Part shown: positions 8,516-18,906 of the stretch, piece by piece
Numbering within the stretch: the first letter of the stretch is position 1
Layout of the letters: every line of letters begins with the position of its first letter
NCBI RefSeq assembly: GCF_001975825.1
Contig: NZ_MTKN01000018.1
Span: 64,776 to 128,775 of the forward strand
Origin: [Flexibacter] sp. ATCC 35208
GTDB lineage: Bacteria; Bacteroidota; Bacteroidia; Chitinophagales; Chitinophagaceae
DNA: 64,000 nucleotides
Reading direction: 5' to 3'
The notes under the pieces: model-generated
Seen by the model: only the letters and a program-made list of their open reading frames with translations
Databases searched by the model: none
What the model was told of the DNA's origin: nothing
Made by a program: the position numbers and the translations under genes

Positions 8516-9061
8516 TTACAGCGTTTCCCAATTCCTCACTAACTCCTCCACCAACGTCTGCCCATTTTCCCATTCCCCTAAATTACTCTCCGCATTAATA
8601 TGGCCCGCTTCCCCTACATTCACAAACCTGCTTCCCCATGCACTCGCAAATGTCTTTGCCCGTTGCAGGCTAGCATATTCATCATTGGTACTCGAAACCA
8701 CAATGCTCCTGAAAGGTAATGGCTGTAACGGCGTAGGCGCAAAGCTTTTCGCTACTGTTGGAAATCCCGTTCGGTCAGCATCTGGTGGAGCCACCAGCAG
8801 CGCGCCGCGGATCTTCAATTTTGTGTGCTGTGCCCAGTGGGCAAGGGCGAGGCATCCCAGGGAATGTGCTGCGATCACTACATCAGGACCTGCTTTGGAT
8901 ACCGCATCTTCTATGCTGTTGATCCAGTCGTTTAGTTCGGGTTGATCCCAGTTGTTCTGTTCTATTCTCTTTACACCCGGCAGGTTTTCCCATATTGTCT
9001 GCCAGTGTTGCGGCCCCGATCCGTACAATCCCGGAGCAGTTAAAACCTGTACTTCTTCCAT
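8516..9061 (-). CDS. RBBP9/YdeN-family alpha/beta hydrolase
   Basis: 181 residues, a single small alpha/beta hydrolase domain. The triad is visible: Ser67 in AHSLG, Asp127 in STNDEY, His154 in AGHIN. The N-terminal APGLYGSGPQHW is characteristic of the RBBP9/YdeN group, whose members are serine hydrolases of poorly known substrate. Transcribed away from queG with a repeat-filled gap between. No signal peptide, so cytoplasmic. Confidence 0.85.
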   Translation of the reverse strand: MEEVQVLTAPGLYGSGPQHWQTIWENLPGVKRIEQNNWDQPELNDWINSIEDAVSKAGPDVVIAAHSLGCLALAHWAQHTKLKIRGALLVAPPDADRTGFPTVAKSFAPTPLQPLPFRSIVVSSTNDEYASLQRAKTFASAWGSRFVNVGEAGHINAESNLGEWENGQTLVEELVRNWETL

Positions 9062-9210
9062 AATAAAATAAGACTCTTTTTAGTAACCCCCGATAGAGTA
9101 AGTTTGTTGGCAAGTCATACAATTTACGGAAAAGAAAAGATAAAATAACGTTAAAATAAATGGGGGATTGGCCTGTGGGCCGGGTGAATGTTTTAAAATT
9201 TCAGGAAATT

Positions 9211-9478
9211 TAGAAGACTTCGTTAGTGAACTCTTTAGTATTCCCAAAGTTCAGATTCCTTCTGCTGCCAGCGTTAGTGAACTCTTTAGTATTCCCAAAA
9301 AGTTCAGATTCCTTCTGCTGCCAGCATTAGTGAACTCTTTAGTATTCCAAAAAGTTCAGATTCCTTCTGCTGCCAGCATTAGTGAACTCTTTAGTATTCC
9401 CAAAGTTCAGATTCCTTCTGCTGCCAGCATTAGTAAATTCCTCAAAATTCCAAAAAGTTCAGATTCCTCCTGATGCCG
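9211..9478. repeat. 51-53 bp tandem repeat of the queG 3' end
   Basis: TTCAGATTCCT occurs at 9250, 9303, 9355, 9406 and 9458; the last is inside queG (minus strand, encoding RRNLNF). On the minus strand the gene reads AGGAATCTGAACTTTTTGG then AATTTTGA, and the copies read AGGAATCTGAACTTT(TT)GG then AATACTAA. The four outer copies are nearly identical to each other and differ together from the gene, so one diverged copy was amplified. A plus-strand frame here (9168-9473) is only the repeat read through. Confidence 0.92.
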
Positions 9479-10368
9479 GCGTATTTCGATCGTTTCATGG
9501 GTGAATGTTTAAAAATCCTTCTAAACTCTTCCTCCGTTAGCTCCTCCCAATCCTTTGTGGAAAAATTCAGTATTTCAGGTATAGGCGTAAACTCTGCCGT
9601 TTGATTCGGTTTTGAAAACCTGTTCCAGGGGCATACATCCTGACAGGTATCACACCCAAACATCCAGTTATCAAATTGCCCCTGCATCTTTTCAGGAATC
9701 AGCAATTCCTTCAGTTCTATGGTATAATAAGAGATGCACCTGCTACCATCTACCACGCCCGGTGCTACCAGCGCCCCTGTAGGGCAGGCATCCAGGCATT
9801 TGGTACAGGACCCGCAATAATCTCCTACAGGATTATCGTATACCAGCTCCACATCCGTAATGAGTGTAGCAATAAAAAAGAACGACCCTGCCTGCTTGTG
9901 GATGAGATTCCCGTTTTTACCGAGCCATCCCAACCCACTCTTTTGCGCCCAGGCCCTTTCCAATACCGGTGCCGAATCGACAAATCCCCGTCCGCTCACT
10001 TCGCCCATGGTCTCCTGCATCCTGGCCAGCAAGGTATTCAGTTTCGCTTTGATCACCTCATGGTAATCTTTTCCATAAGCATATTTGGAGATCCGGGGGG
10101 CATCGGGCACCTGCTGTTCCGAGGGGTAGTAGTTTAATAATAGCGTAATCACCGACCGGGCGTTATCCACCAGTTTCCTGGGGTCAATCCGCTTGTCAAA
10201 ATGATTCTCCATGTACTTCATATTTCCATGCATACCCTTGTTCAGCCACGTTTCCAGTCTTCGGGCATCGTCATCCAGCTGTACGGCACGGGCTATTCCA
10301 CAGTGATCAAATCCCAGATCCGCTGCCTGCGCTTTTATAAATGCTGTATGTGTCTCTGCCAATTGCAT
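9442..10368 (-). CDS. queG: Epoxyqueuosine reductase
   Basis: 308 residues, the QueG core length. It reduces epoxyqueuosine to queuosine in tRNA, using cobalamin and two 4Fe-4S clusters. The cluster motifs are [12 protein letters not shown] (about 188-199) and [10 protein letters not shown] (about 242-251). The N-terminal FDHCGIA and the central [13 protein letters not shown] and GLGWLGKN are typical cofactor-domain motifs. Divergent from the DUF3857 genes. No preQ1 riboswitch was seen upstream. Its 3' end is the source of the downstream repeat. Confidence 0.94.
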   Translation of the reverse strand: MQLAETHTAFIKAQAADLGFDHCGIARAVQLDDDARRLETWLNKGMHGNMKYMENHFDKRIDPRKLVDNARSVITLLLNYYPSEQQVPDAPRISKYAYGKDYHEVIKAKLNTLLARMQETMGEVSGRGFVDSAPVLERAWAQKSGLGWLGKNGNLIHKQAGSFFFIATLITDVELVYDNPVGDYCGSCTKCLDACPTGALVAPGVVDGSRCISYYTIELKELLIPEKMQGQFDNWMFGCDTCQDVCPWNRFSKPNQTAEFTPIPEILNFSTKDWEELTEEEFRRIFKHSPMKRSKYAGIRRNLNFLEF

Positions 10369-10470
10369 GTGACCTGCAAGGTAAAGAAAAATGAAATTTT
10401 TTATGGAAAACCTACTTTTTGCATATCTTCATTTACGTAAATCAATCCTATTACCTTAGTTACTTCGAGT

Positions 10471-12504
10471 ATGCGACCACAACAAGTCGGAATGTTCCCC
10501 TTTGCCCTGTTTATGGGCATTGTATTGTCATTGAATGTGTTTTCCCAGGACAAAATTAAATTTGGGAAAGTTGATCCAAAAGATTTCAGCAAAACTGGTT
10601 TTGAGCAGGATACCGGTGCCCATGCGGTGATTATCTCTGATATCGGCGAAGCTTCGTTCGAATCAGAAAGGGTCAATGGCCTGGTATTGGTATTTAAACG
10701 TCACACCCGTATCCGCATTCTGGACAAAAACGGTTATGATGCCGCCACTGTAAAGATCCATTATTACAAAGGAGAAACAGACGAAAACAAACTCAAAGAC
10801 ATCAAAGCGACTACCTATAACCTGGAAGGGACAAAGGTGGTAGAAACGAAGATGGACAGCAAAAGCATCTTCACAGATAAAATTGACAAAAAAGGCGATG
10901 TCGTGCAGAAGTTCACGTTGCCTGCTGTAAAAGAAGGCAGTATCATTGAATACACTTACACCCTCGCCACTCCTTATAAGATGCGCCTGCACCCCTGGCA
11001 GTTCCAGAGCACCAATTACCCTACGATCTATAACAGGTATGAGGTAACAGTGCCGGAGTTTTACGAATACATCTTCCTGCGATCTGGTTATATCCCTGTT
11101 AAGGAAAATAAGTCGCAGGGGCATCAGTCCCTTACCATCGCTTATGATGAAGAGAACGCTTATGGCGGTAAAACAGGTCATACCCAGTATTACACCATCA
11201 ACTCCGTTACCAATATCTATAAATGGGAGGCGGAGAATGTGCCTGCACTGCGTGAAGAGGAATTCACTACCAGTATCTGGAACCACGTATCTATGATCCA
11301 GTTCCAGCTTTCTGCCTACAGGTATCCGGATCAACCTGTAAAACCGGTACTGGGTACCTGGGGTAAACTGTATGAGGAGCTGAAGAAGTCTGAATACTTT
11401 GGCGATGGTCTGGACAAAAACAACGGTTTCCTGGGTGATAAAGTAGATGAGCTGATCAAAGGGCTTACCGATGATACAGCCAAAGCTCGCCGCATTTATA
11501 ATTATGTAAGAAGTAATTTTACCTGCACCAGTCACGACGACCTGTATTTGTCCCAATCATTAAAAGCCATTTATTCCTCTCACAGCGGGAATGATGCCGA
11601 CATCAACCTGTTGCTGGTAGCTATGTTGCGCAGAGCGGGTCTGAACGTGTATCCCCTCATATTGAGCACCCGCGACAATGGTGTTACTTATGAAATGTAC
11701 CCAATGGTAGGCCGTTTCAATTATACGATTGCGGCCCTGAATACCGGTGAGGAGTGGTATTTCCTGGATGCTTCCGAGCCTTACCTGGGCTTTGGCCATC
11801 TGGATTATACCTGCTATAACGGGCATGCAAGAATTATGTCTCCTGAAGTCATCCCGGTTTCACTGGATCCCAATACCCTGTTGGAAGCCAAGAGCACTTA
11901 TGTGACGCTGGTGGGCGATAGTGGTAAGATCAAAGGCTCTTTTTCCCAGAAGCCGACTTACTATGAGTCCTGCAAAATGAGAGCAGATATCGTGAAGAAT
12001 GGCAAGGATGCGTACTTTAAGCCGATTGCTAAAAACTTCTCTATGGAAACTACCATATCCAATGCAGAGATCAGTGACATGGATGATTACGAAGTGCCAT
12101 TATCGGTAAAGTATGATTTTGAAATGACCCCGGACGATGCGGGTATGTTGTATCTGAACCCGATGCTGATGGAAGCTTATAAAAGTAATCCGTTTAAATC
12201 ACTGGAGCGTCGTTACCCTGTGGAAATGCCGTACCTGATGGACGAGGTGTATACGCTGAACCTGATCGTACCTGAAGGCTATGTAATAGAAGAGCTGCCA
12301 AAATCAACCATGGTAAAACTGAATGAAGATGAAGGCCAGTTCCAGTACCTGATACAGAAAAATGAAAATACCATTCAATTCCGCTGCAGGGTTCAATTGA
12401 ATAAAGCGACATTTACGCCGGATGATTATTCCACCCTGCGTGACTTCTTCGATTTGATTGTGAAAAAACAATCTGAACAAATTGTACTGAAAAAGAAAGC
12501 ATAA
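10471..12504 (+). CDS. DUF3857 protein with a degenerate transglutaminase-like domain
   Basis: 677 residues with a signal peptide (FALFMGIVLSLNVFSQ), so probably periplasmic. The DUF3857 domain spans about 60-230 and the transglutaminase-like fold about 330-440. Aligned with the next gene, the catalytic Cys is Asp375 (GNDADINLLLVAML) and the catalytic His is Tyr418 (FNYT); the third acid, Asp433, remains. It should therefore be a non-catalytic member of the fold. The stop is 3 bases before the next gene, implying one operon. The function of DUF3857 pairs in Bacteroidota is not known. A second ATG at 10492 is possible. Confidence 0.85.
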   Translation: MRPQQVGMFPFALFMGIVLSLNVFSQDKIKFGKVDPKDFSKTGFEQDTGAHAVIISDIGEASFESERVNGLVLVFKRHTRIRILDKNGYDAATVKIHYYKGETDENKLKDIKATTYNLEGTKVVETKMDSKSIFTDKIDKKGDVVQKFTLPAVKEGSIIEYTYTLATPYKMRLHPWQFQSTNYPTIYNRYEVTVPEFYEYIFLRSGYIPVKENKSQGHQSLTIAYDEENAYGGKTGHTQYYTINSVTNIYKWEAENVPALREEEFTTSIWNHVSMIQFQLSAYRYPDQPVKPVLGTWGKLYEELKKSEYFGDGLDKNNGFLGDKVDELIKGLTDDTAKARRIYNYVRSNFTCTSHDDLYLSQSLKAIYSSHSGNDADINLLLVAMLRRAGLNVYPLILSTRDNGVTYEMYPMVGRFNYTIAALNTGEEWYFLDASEPYLGFGHLDYTCYNGHARIMSPEVIPVSLDPNTLLEAKSTYVTLVGDSGKIKGSFSQKPTYYESCKMRADIVKNGKDAYFKPIAKNFSMETTISNAEISDMDDYEVPLSVKYDFEMTPDDAGMLYLNPMLMEAYKSNPFKSLERRYPVEMPYLMDEVYTLNLIVPEGYVIEELPKSTMVKLNEDEGQFQYLIQKNENTIQFRCRVQLNKATFTPDDYSTLRDFFDLIVKKQSEQIVLKKKA

Positions 12505-12507
12505 CCC

Positions 12508-14415
12508 ATGATTAACAAATCAATCGGACTGGCCCTGTTATTCATGGGATACCTGTTAACATCGCAGGCAAAAGATCCGGAGTATCCGGCATCCGCTATA
12601 CCCGCGAACCTGAAAGAAAAAGCCCATGTAGTAAAGCGCATGGAAGAAGTCACGGTACGGTTGGTTAATCCTGGTGAAGTACGTGTGACCAGGCATTATG
12701 TATTGACTATACTGGATGCCAAAGGCGATAAATACGCCAGCGTCTACGAGTATTATAATAAGTTAAGAGATGTGCGGTCTATCAAAGGCCGCCTGTTAAG
12801 TGCAGAAGGGGTGGAGGTATATAGGTTCAGGCAAAGTGATCTCTCTGATGTGAGCGGGGTAGGCGATGAGGCATTGATGTCGGATACCCGTTATAAGATC
12901 TTCGGCTTTGGTTATAAAGTATATCCTTATACGATAGATGTAGAGACAGAGGTAAAATACAACCATGCCTTTTACCTGCCTGCCTGGACGCCACAGGAAG
13001 CTGAAAACTATGCGGTAGAACAGGCGAAACTGACAGTAAGCGTACCTGCCGGTTATAAACTGCGCTTTAAGTCCTTCCATTATAATGGGGAGCCAGTAGT
13101 GGCAAATGGGAAGGAAAACCTGAACTACACCTGGGAAGTAAAAGGTATGGTAGCACTGCCGGAAGAAGATTATATTCCGGAACCTTATGATAGAACGACC
13201 ACGGTAATGCTGGCGCCTTCCAACTTTGAATTGCAGGATTTTAAAGGCAATATGGATAGCTGGGAAGAACTGGGGCACTTTTTTTATACCCTCAACCAGG
13301 GTCGCGATGTACTGCCTGATCATATAAAGCAGACGGTGCATGAACTGACAGATGGCAAGTCTCAGAAGGAGAAGATAGATATCCTTTATCGCTATTTACA
13401 GCAGCATACCCGTTATATCCTGATTGTACTGGGTATAGGTGGCTGGCAGACGTTTGATGCCAATTTTGTGGCAGCAAAAGGATATGGCGATTGTAAAGCT
13501 TTGTCCAATTACATGGTAGCGCTGCTGAAGGAAGCGGGTATACCGGCCAATTCTGTGCTGGTGCGGTCAGGTGATACGAATTTAGAACTGGTTGAGGATT
13601 TCCCGTCTACCCAGTTTAACCATGTGATCGCCTGCGTACCCTGCAATGGTGATACCACCTGGCTGGAATGTACAAACAGTACGCTGCCTGCGGGTTACCT
13701 GAGTAGTTTTACGGCCAACAGGCCGGTGCTGGTGATTGCAGACCAGGGGAGCAAACTGGTACGCACCCCGGCATATACCATGGATCAGAATTTGAAAGTC
13801 CGTCGTATTACAGCGACAGTTTCAGAGACGGGCGATATGCTGGTGAAAATCAATACGCATTCTACTGCGTTGCAACAAGACTATGCGCATGGCATGAATC
13901 ATGCCCTTTCTCATGACAAAATTATGGAGAAGTTACGGGAAGATCACCTGATGCCCAGCTATGATGTAAATAAATACGAGGCGAAAGAAATAGCGGGATT
14001 AGTGCCCGCGATGGACGAAGAGATGGAAATCAATGCACATAACTATGCAACAGTGAGTGGGAAGCGGATGTTCCTGGAGCCAAATTTACTGAGCAAGGCA
14101 GGTTCAAAACTGGAAACAACGGAGCCCAGGGTTTCAACAGTAAATGTCTATTCTCCTTATAAAAAGGTAGATACTGTTGTGATTAATATTCCGGCAGGCT
14201 ATACATCAGAGTCAGTGCCGCAGCCTGTGATCCTGAAGAGTAACTTTGGGGAGTATACTTCTAACATACAGGTAAAAGACAACCAGGTCATCTATATCCG
14301 GAGTTACTGCCATAAGGCGGGAGTTTTTCCAGCCAGTGAGTGGGTAAACTTTGCAGCGTTTAATAATGCGGTTTACAAAGTAGACAGGGCGAAAATCGTG
14401 CTTGTGAAGCAGTAA
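12508..14415 (+). CDS. DUF3857 protein with an intact transglutaminase-like triad
   Basis: 635 residues, signal peptide LALLFMGYLLTSQAK. DUF3857 spans about 40-215 and the transglutaminase-like domain about 285-390 with Cys329 (GYGDCKALSNYM), His372 (FNHVIA) and Glu387 (WLECT). A beta-rich DUF2569/C-terminal region follows. Placed 3 bases after the paralogue without the catalytic residues, so the two are probably made together as an active/inactive pair in the periplasm. Substrate (amide cleavage or cross-linking) unknown. Confidence 0.85.
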   Translation: MINKSIGLALLFMGYLLTSQAKDPEYPASAIPANLKEKAHVVKRMEEVTVRLVNPGEVRVTRHYVLTILDAKGDKYASVYEYYNKLRDVRSIKGRLLSAEGVEVYRFRQSDLSDVSGVGDEALMSDTRYKIFGFGYKVYPYTIDVETEVKYNHAFYLPAWTPQEAENYAVEQAKLTVSVPAGYKLRFKSFHYNGEPVVANGKENLNYTWEVKGMVALPEEDYIPEPYDRTTTVMLAPSNFELQDFKGNMDSWEELGHFFYTLNQGRDVLPDHIKQTVHELTDGKSQKEKIDILYRYLQQHTRYILIVLGIGGWQTFDANFVAAKGYGDCKALSNYMVALLKEAGIPANSVLVRSGDTNLELVEDFPSTQFNHVIACVPCNGDTTWLECTNSTLPAGYLSSFTANRPVLVIADQGSKLVRTPAYTMDQNLKVRRITATVSETGDMLVKINTHSTALQQDYAHGMNHALSHDKIMEKLREDHLMPSYDVNKYEAKEIAGLVPAMDEEMEINAHNYATVSGKRMFLEPNLLSKAGSKLETTEPRVSTVNVYSPYKKVDTVVINIPAGYTSESVPQPVILKSNFGEYTSNIQVKDNQVIYIRSYCHKAGVFPASEWVNFAAFNNAVYKVDRAKIVLVKQ

Positions 14416-14435
14416 ACCTGTAATAATAGCAGTCG

Positions 14436-14479
14436 AATGCCCGGGAAGCTGTTAAAAGAGCAGTCCCGGGCATTTTTTT
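14436..14479 (+). terminator. Terminator after the DUF3857 pair
   Basis: AATGCCCGGGA pairs with TCCCGGGCATT, followed by a run of seven T. Confidence 0.85.
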
Positions 14480-14577
14480 ATGCCAAAATATCGCATTCGC
14501 AGACTTGGAGCAGGTTTTGATATATATTTTTTGCATGTGAAACGCATGAAAACACTAACCGGAGAAATTATAACGAT

Positions 14578-17190
14578 ATGAATTTGAACAATTTCACCAT
14601 TAAATCGCAGGAAATACTGCAAAAGGCCCAACAGCTGGCGTTTAATAACCAGCAGCAGGCCATCGAAACAGGGCATTTGCTGAAGGCATTGCTTAATGAT
14701 GAGGATAGTGCGATAGATTACCTGTTGAAGAAAAACAATGTCAATACTAATTTCCTGGCGTCTAAAGTAGACGACCAGATTAATAAATACGCAAAAGCAA
14801 GCGGCGATGCCGGACAGGTTCTAAGCCGTGATGCAAATAATGCTATGCTGAGAGCGGGTTCCAGCATCAAAGAATTTAAAGACGAGTTTGTAAGCGTAGA
14901 GCACCTGTTGCTCGGACTGCTGGGTGGCAGCGATGAGACTGCCAAGGTGCTGAAAGATGCAGGCCTGACCGAGAAAGGACTGAAAGCTGCGATCACCGAA
15001 CTGAGAAAAGGAAGTACTGTCAATTCACAGACTGCTGATACCCAGTTTAACTCGTTGCAGAAATATGCGAAGAACCTGAACGAACTTGCACAGGCCGGGA
15101 AACTGGATCCTGTGATTGGTCGTGACGAGGAGATCAGGCGTACCCTGCACATCCTGTCACGCAGGTCTAAAAACAACCCGATCTTAGTAGGTGAACCGGG
15201 TGTAGGTAAAACTGCGATCGTAGAAGGGCTGGCACACCGTATTATCAATGGTGACGTGCCAGACAACCTGAAGTCAAAGATCATCTATGCACTGGATATG
15301 GGTAGCCTGATGGCAGGTGCCAAATACAGGGGTGAATTCGAAGAAAGGCTGAAAGCGGTGATCAAGGAAGTAACTGAGAGCGATGGACAGCTGATCCTCT
15401 TTATCGATGAGATCCATACCCTGGTAGGTGCCGGTGCGATGGAAGGTGCAATGGACGCAGCGAACATCCTGAAACCAGCTTTGGCCCGTGGTGAATTGCG
15501 CGCAATAGGTGCCACCACCCTGAATGAATACCAGAAATATTTTGAAAAAGATAAGGCCCTGGAACGTCGTTTCCAGAAGGTAATGGTCAATGAGCCTGGA
15601 GTAGAAGATGCGATTTCCATTCTACGTGGTTTGAAAGAGCGTTACGAAAGCCATCACCATGTACTGATTAAGGATGAGGCGATCATTGCAGCCGTAGAAT
15701 TGTCTCACAGGTACATTACAGACCGTTTCCTGCCTGATAAGGCAATTGACCTGATCGATGAGAGTGCGGCGAAATTAAGGCTGGAAATGAACTCTATGCC
15801 GGAAGAGCTGGATGAACTGGAAAGAAGGATCCGTCAGCTGGAAATAGAGAGAGAAGCGATCAAGAGAGAGAATGATGAAGATAAACTGCGGGAACTGAAT
15901 GGTGAAATCGCCAGACTGGGTGAGCAGCGGAGTACTTTCAAGGCAAAGTGGCAGGAAGAGAAAGAGGTGGTAGACAAACTGCAGAATGCAAAGGCTGCGA
16001 TTGAAAACCTGAAGCAGGAAGCAGAGCAGGCAGAAAGGAACGGAGAATATGGACGTGTGGCAGAGATCCGCTATGGTAAAGTGAAAGAGCAGGAAGAACT
16101 GATTGAGAAATATACCGCAGAGCTGAATGAAATGTCTACTGACCACAAGCGCTTGCTGAAGGAAGAAGTAGATGCAGAAGATATAGCAGAAAATGTGGCG
16201 AAAGCGACGGGTATTCCGGTACACCGGATGATGCAGAGTGAAAGGGATAAATTACTGAAACTGGAAGATGAATTGCACAAACGGGTGGTAGGACAGGAAG
16301 AAGCGATTATCGCGGTATCCGATGCCATTCGTCGTAGCCGTGCAGGGTTGCAGGATCCTAAGAAGCCGATCGGTTCCTTTATCTTCCTGGGTACAACCGG
16401 GGTGGGTAAGACTGAGTTGGCAAAGGCACTGGCAGAATACCTGTTCGACGATGACAACATGATGACGCGGATAGATATGAGTGAATACCAGGAGAAACAT
16501 GCGGTAAGCAGACTGGTAGGAGCGCCTCCGGGATATGTGGGATATGATGAAGGAGGTCAGTTGACCGAAGCGGTGAGACGTAAGCCATATTCCGTAGTAT
16601 TGCTGGATGAAATAGAGAAAGCGCATCCGGATGTATTCAATATCCTGTTGCAGGTGCTGGATGATGGACGGTTGACCGATAATAAGGGCCGTGTGGTGAA
16701 CTTTAAGAACACTATTATCATCATGACGAGCAATATGGGTAGTCATATTATCCAGGAGAATTTTGAGAAGATCGATGAGCGGAACAGGGAGAGTGTGGTA
16801 GATGGAACAAAGGCGGAAGTGATGAATTTGTTAAAGCAGACCATCAGGCCGGAGTTCTTAAACCGTGTGGATGAGGTGATTATGTTCCAGCCGTTGTTAA
16901 GAAGTGAAATTAAGGGAATAATTAACATTCAGTTGCAGCAGTTGAAAGAGATGGTAGCACAGAATGGCATGATATTGGAATTCTCTGACTATGCACTTGA
17001 GTACCTGGCGGTGCAGGGTTATGACCCTACGTTTGGTGCGAGGCCGTTGAAGAGATTGATACAGAAGGAGATTATCAATTTGTTGAGTAAGAAGATACTG
17101 GCGGGAGATATTGATAAGAGTAAGCCTGTGCTGGTAGATGTGTTTGATGGGGTAGTGGTGATCAGGAATCAGGTGACGGTTTCGGCTTAA
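14578..17190 (+). CDS. clpB: ATP-dependent chaperone ClpB
   Basis: 870 residues, the full length of the Hsp100 disaggregase that works with DnaK. Clp N-terminal domain 1-145; first AAA+ with Walker A GEPGVGKT (about 203-210) and Walker [16 protein letters not shown]; middle coiled coil about 405-525 rich in E/R/K/L; second AAA+ with Walker A GTTGVGKT (about 603-610) and [15 protein letters not shown]-terminal D2-small region [12 protein letters not shown] middle domain and no ClpP-binding tripeptide indicate ClpB, not ClpA/C. Single gene with its own terminator. Confidence 0.97.
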   Translation: MNLNNFTIKSQEILQKAQQLAFNNQQQAIETGHLLKALLNDEDSAIDYLLKKNNVNTNFLASKVDDQINKYAKASGDAGQVLSRDANNAMLRAGSSIKEFKDEFVSVEHLLLGLLGGSDETAKVLKDAGLTEKGLKAAITELRKGSTVNSQTADTQFNSLQKYAKNLNELAQAGKLDPVIGRDEEIRRTLHILSRRSKNNPILVGEPGVGKTAIVEGLAHRIINGDVPDNLKSKIIYALDMGSLMAGAKYRGEFEERLKAVIKEVTESDGQLILFIDEIHTLVGAGAMEGAMDAANILKPALARGELRAIGATTLNEYQKYFEKDKALERRFQKVMVNEPGVEDAISILRGLKERYESHHHVLIKDEAIIAAVELSHRYITDRFLPDKAIDLIDESAAKLRLEMNSMPEELDELERRIRQLEIEREAIKRENDEDKLRELNGEIARLGEQRSTFKAKWQEEKEVVDKLQNAKAAIENLKQEAEQAERNGEYGRVAEIRYGKVKEQEELIEKYTAELNEMSTDHKRLLKEEVDAEDIAENVAKATGIPVHRMMQSERDKLLKLEDELHKRVVGQEEAIIAVSDAIRRSRAGLQDPKKPIGSFIFLGTTGVGKTELAKALAEYLFDDDNMMTRIDMSEYQEKHAVSRLVGAPPGYVGYDEGGQLTEAVRRKPYSVVLLDEIEKAHPDVFNILLQVLDDGRLTDNKGRVVNFKNTIIIMTSNMGSHIIQENFEKIDERNRESVVDGTKAEVMNLLKQTIRPEFLNRVDEVIMFQPLLRSEIKGIINIQLQQLKEMVAQNGMILEFSDYALEYLAVQGYDPTFGARPLKRLIQKEIINLLSKKILAGDIDKSKPVLVDVFDGVVVIRNQVTVSA

Positions 17191-17241
17191 GTGTAAGAGA
17201 TTATAAGTTTATTCAAATACGACGATATACAGTTACGAATA

Positions 17242-17269
17242 CCCGGGCAATTCTTTGCCCGGGTTTTTT
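17242..17269 (+). terminator. Terminator after clpB
   Basis: CCCGGGCAA/TTGCCCGGG with a short loop and a T6 tail. Confidence 0.88.
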
Positions 17270-17345
17270 GTGGTTATCATTGAGTGTAGCCATTATTAAA
17301 TGTGGTTATTATTGAATGCTACCAGCGTTTGAATTATATAAAGGT

Positions 17346-17446
17346 GTGCGCGTTTAAATTGCAGGGCGCTTTTCGCGGTATTCAATTCAAACGCGCGCAT
17401 GCAAAAGTTTTTGCGGGCAGTGTGTGCTGTCTGCAAAAACTTTTGC
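17346..17446. repeat. Two adjacent long inverted repeats between clpB and guaD
   Basis: The first: TGCGCGTTTAAATTG near 17347 pairs imperfectly with CAATTCAAACGCGCGCA ending near 17400. The second: GCAAAAGTTTTTGC (17401-17414) pairs with GCAAAAACTTTTGC (17433-17446), followed by T8. The second looks like a terminator; the role of the first is unclear. Confidence 0.65.
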
Positions 17447-17488
17447 TGGTTTTTTTTCAGTAAATTGGGTTAAAATGATATTGATATT

Positions 17489-17968
17489 ATGATAGGAGAA
17501 AGAGAAAAACACTTCATGTCCATTGCGATAAATTTATCCCGCGAAGGTATGGAGCATGGCGACGGAGGTCCATTTGGTGCAATTGTAGTACGTGGTGATG
17601 AAATAGTAGGACGTGGCTGGAACAAGGTACTCTGTACCAACGACCCCACTGCCCATGCAGAAGTAAGTGCTATTCGGGATGCCTGTGAGCGTCTTGGCAC
17701 TTTCCAATTGCACGACTGTGAAATTTACACTTCCTGCGAACCCTGCCCTATGTGTCTTGGCGCTATTTACTGGGCCCGCCCGCAACGCGTGTACTTTGCG
17801 AATACAAAAGAAGATGCAGCTGCAATTGATTTCGACGATTCTTTTATTTACAATGAAATAGGAATAGCCCACGAAGACAAGCGTATTCCGTTTATTGCAT
17901 TTCCTTCGGCTGCTGCGATAAAGGTATTCCAGGATTGGCAGGCAAAGGGAGACAAAACCTTGTATTAA
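17489..17968 (+). CDS. guaD: Guanine deaminase (cytidine-deaminase fold)
   Basis: 159 residues, close to Bacillus subtilis GuaD (about 156), which deaminates guanine to xanthine. Zinc ligands are His56 (HAEV, with the proton shuttle Glu58), Cys86 and Cys89 (CEPCPMCLGAIYWAR). The GGPFGA segment and FDDSFIYNEI, and the C-terminal Tyr in DKTLY, are typical of the domain-swapped GuaD group rather than TadA. Single gene, with AT-rich sequence before it. Confidence 0.88.
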   Translation: MIGEREKHFMSIAINLSREGMEHGDGGPFGAIVVRGDEIVGRGWNKVLCTNDPTAHAEVSAIRDACERLGTFQLHDCEIYTSCEPCPMCLGAIYWARPQRVYFANTKEDAAAIDFDDSFIYNEIGIAHEDKRIPFIAFPSAAAIKVFQDWQAKGDKTLY

Positions 17969-18042
17969 GCAAGTTTGCCAATCATTTCGATTAAATGACC
18001 GATCATTTGTTGGTTTAAAAGAATTAACCCATTCCCTTTGCA

Positions 18043-18735
18043 TCAGGCAAATCTATCGATCACCTGATCTTTATATTTTAACCCAATGGGCAGGCTGGCG
18101 CCTTCTATCACCAGTTGATTTCCTTCTATATACAGGATGGACCTGACCGCCACAAGGTAGGATTTATGAATCCTTAAAAACAGGTTGGAAGGCAGGCTTT
18201 CAGCTATATTTTTCAGGGTTTCACTGGTGATGATCACCTTCCCGTTTTTTAGAAATATCTTCAGATAATCCCCGATAGAATTAAAATAAGTGACGTCTTC
18301 AAAGTTTAATTTGTGGATCCTTTTATCAGCTTTTACTGTAAAGTACCCCTGTGCGGTACCAGATCGGTTTTCCAGTTCGATCTTATGCCTTACTTTGTTT
18401 ACAGCGAGCATAAACCGTTCAAAGGAGAAGGGTTTTACAAGGTAATCTACGGCATTGAGTTCAAACCCTTCAACCGCATGCTGTGGGTAGGCGGTGGTGA
18501 ATATAATGCACGGTGGATAGGGGATGGATTTTAACATGTTGATGCCTGACAAACCTGGCATTTTGATATCGAGGAAGAGTAGTTGGATATTATCTTCCTG
18601 TTGGAGGGCTTCCAGCGCTTCGATGGCGTTGTTGCATTTTTTGACGAGGTCAATGAGGGGGAATTCCCTGATGTAGGATTCAATGATGTCCTGTGCCAGT
18701 GTTTCGTCATCTATAATGAGGCATCTGATTTTCAT
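18043..18735 (-). CDS. LytTR-family response regulator
   Basis: 230 residues: receiver domain 1-120 with phospho-acceptor Asp56 (FLDIKMPG) and Lys in LVKPFSF, then a LytTR DNA-binding domain about 135-230 (RIHKSYLV). Encoded downstream of its probable partner kinase on the same strand. The kinase/regulator junction, with kinase stop and regulator start, is present in three copies, pushing the genes about 160 bases apart. Target genes unknown. Confidence 0.92.
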   Translation of the reverse strand: MKIRCLIIDDETLAQDIIESYIREFPLIDLVKKCNNAIEALEALQQEDNIQLLFLDIKMPGLSGINMLKSIPYPPCIIFTTAYPQHAVEGFELNAVDYLVKPFSFERFMLAVNKVRHKIELENRSGTAQGYFTVKADKRIHKLNFEDVTYFNSIGDYLKIFLKNGKVIITSETLKNIAESLPSNLFLRIHKSYLVAVRSILYIEGNQLVIEGASLPIGLKYKDQVIDRFA

Positions 18736-18906
18736 GCTGTCAGGATTTTAAAGGGTCAAAGTATATAAGTGGGTGTTATGTAGATTGTAACAAGGCATCT
18801 GATTTTCATGCTGTCATAGATTTAAAGTCAAAGTATAAGTGGGCATTCTGTAGATTGGCTTTGCTATTTGTAATGAGCTGCTTTGTTTTCATGCTGTCAG
18901 GAATTT
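18716..18906. repeat. Triplicated kinase-stop/regulator-start junction
   Basis: ATGCTGTCA occurs at 18733, 18808 and 18891 (spacing 75 and 83). On the minus strand each copy reads TGACAGCATGAAAA. The copy at 18891 carries the kinase stop codon, the copy at 18733 carries the real regulator start, and the middle copy keeps ATGAAAATCAGATGCC of the regulator with no downstream frame. Confidence 0.88.

Noticed and set aside
9168..9473. Plus-strand 101-residue repetitive protein (FSIPKVQIPSAAS repeats)
   Set aside because: It is the antisense reading of the queG-end repeat, with no start signal and a period that is not a multiple of three throughout.
17489..17968. tRNA adenosine deaminase TadA
   Set aside because: The GGPFGA and FDDSFIYNEI motifs and the Tyr C-terminus fit guanine deaminase better.
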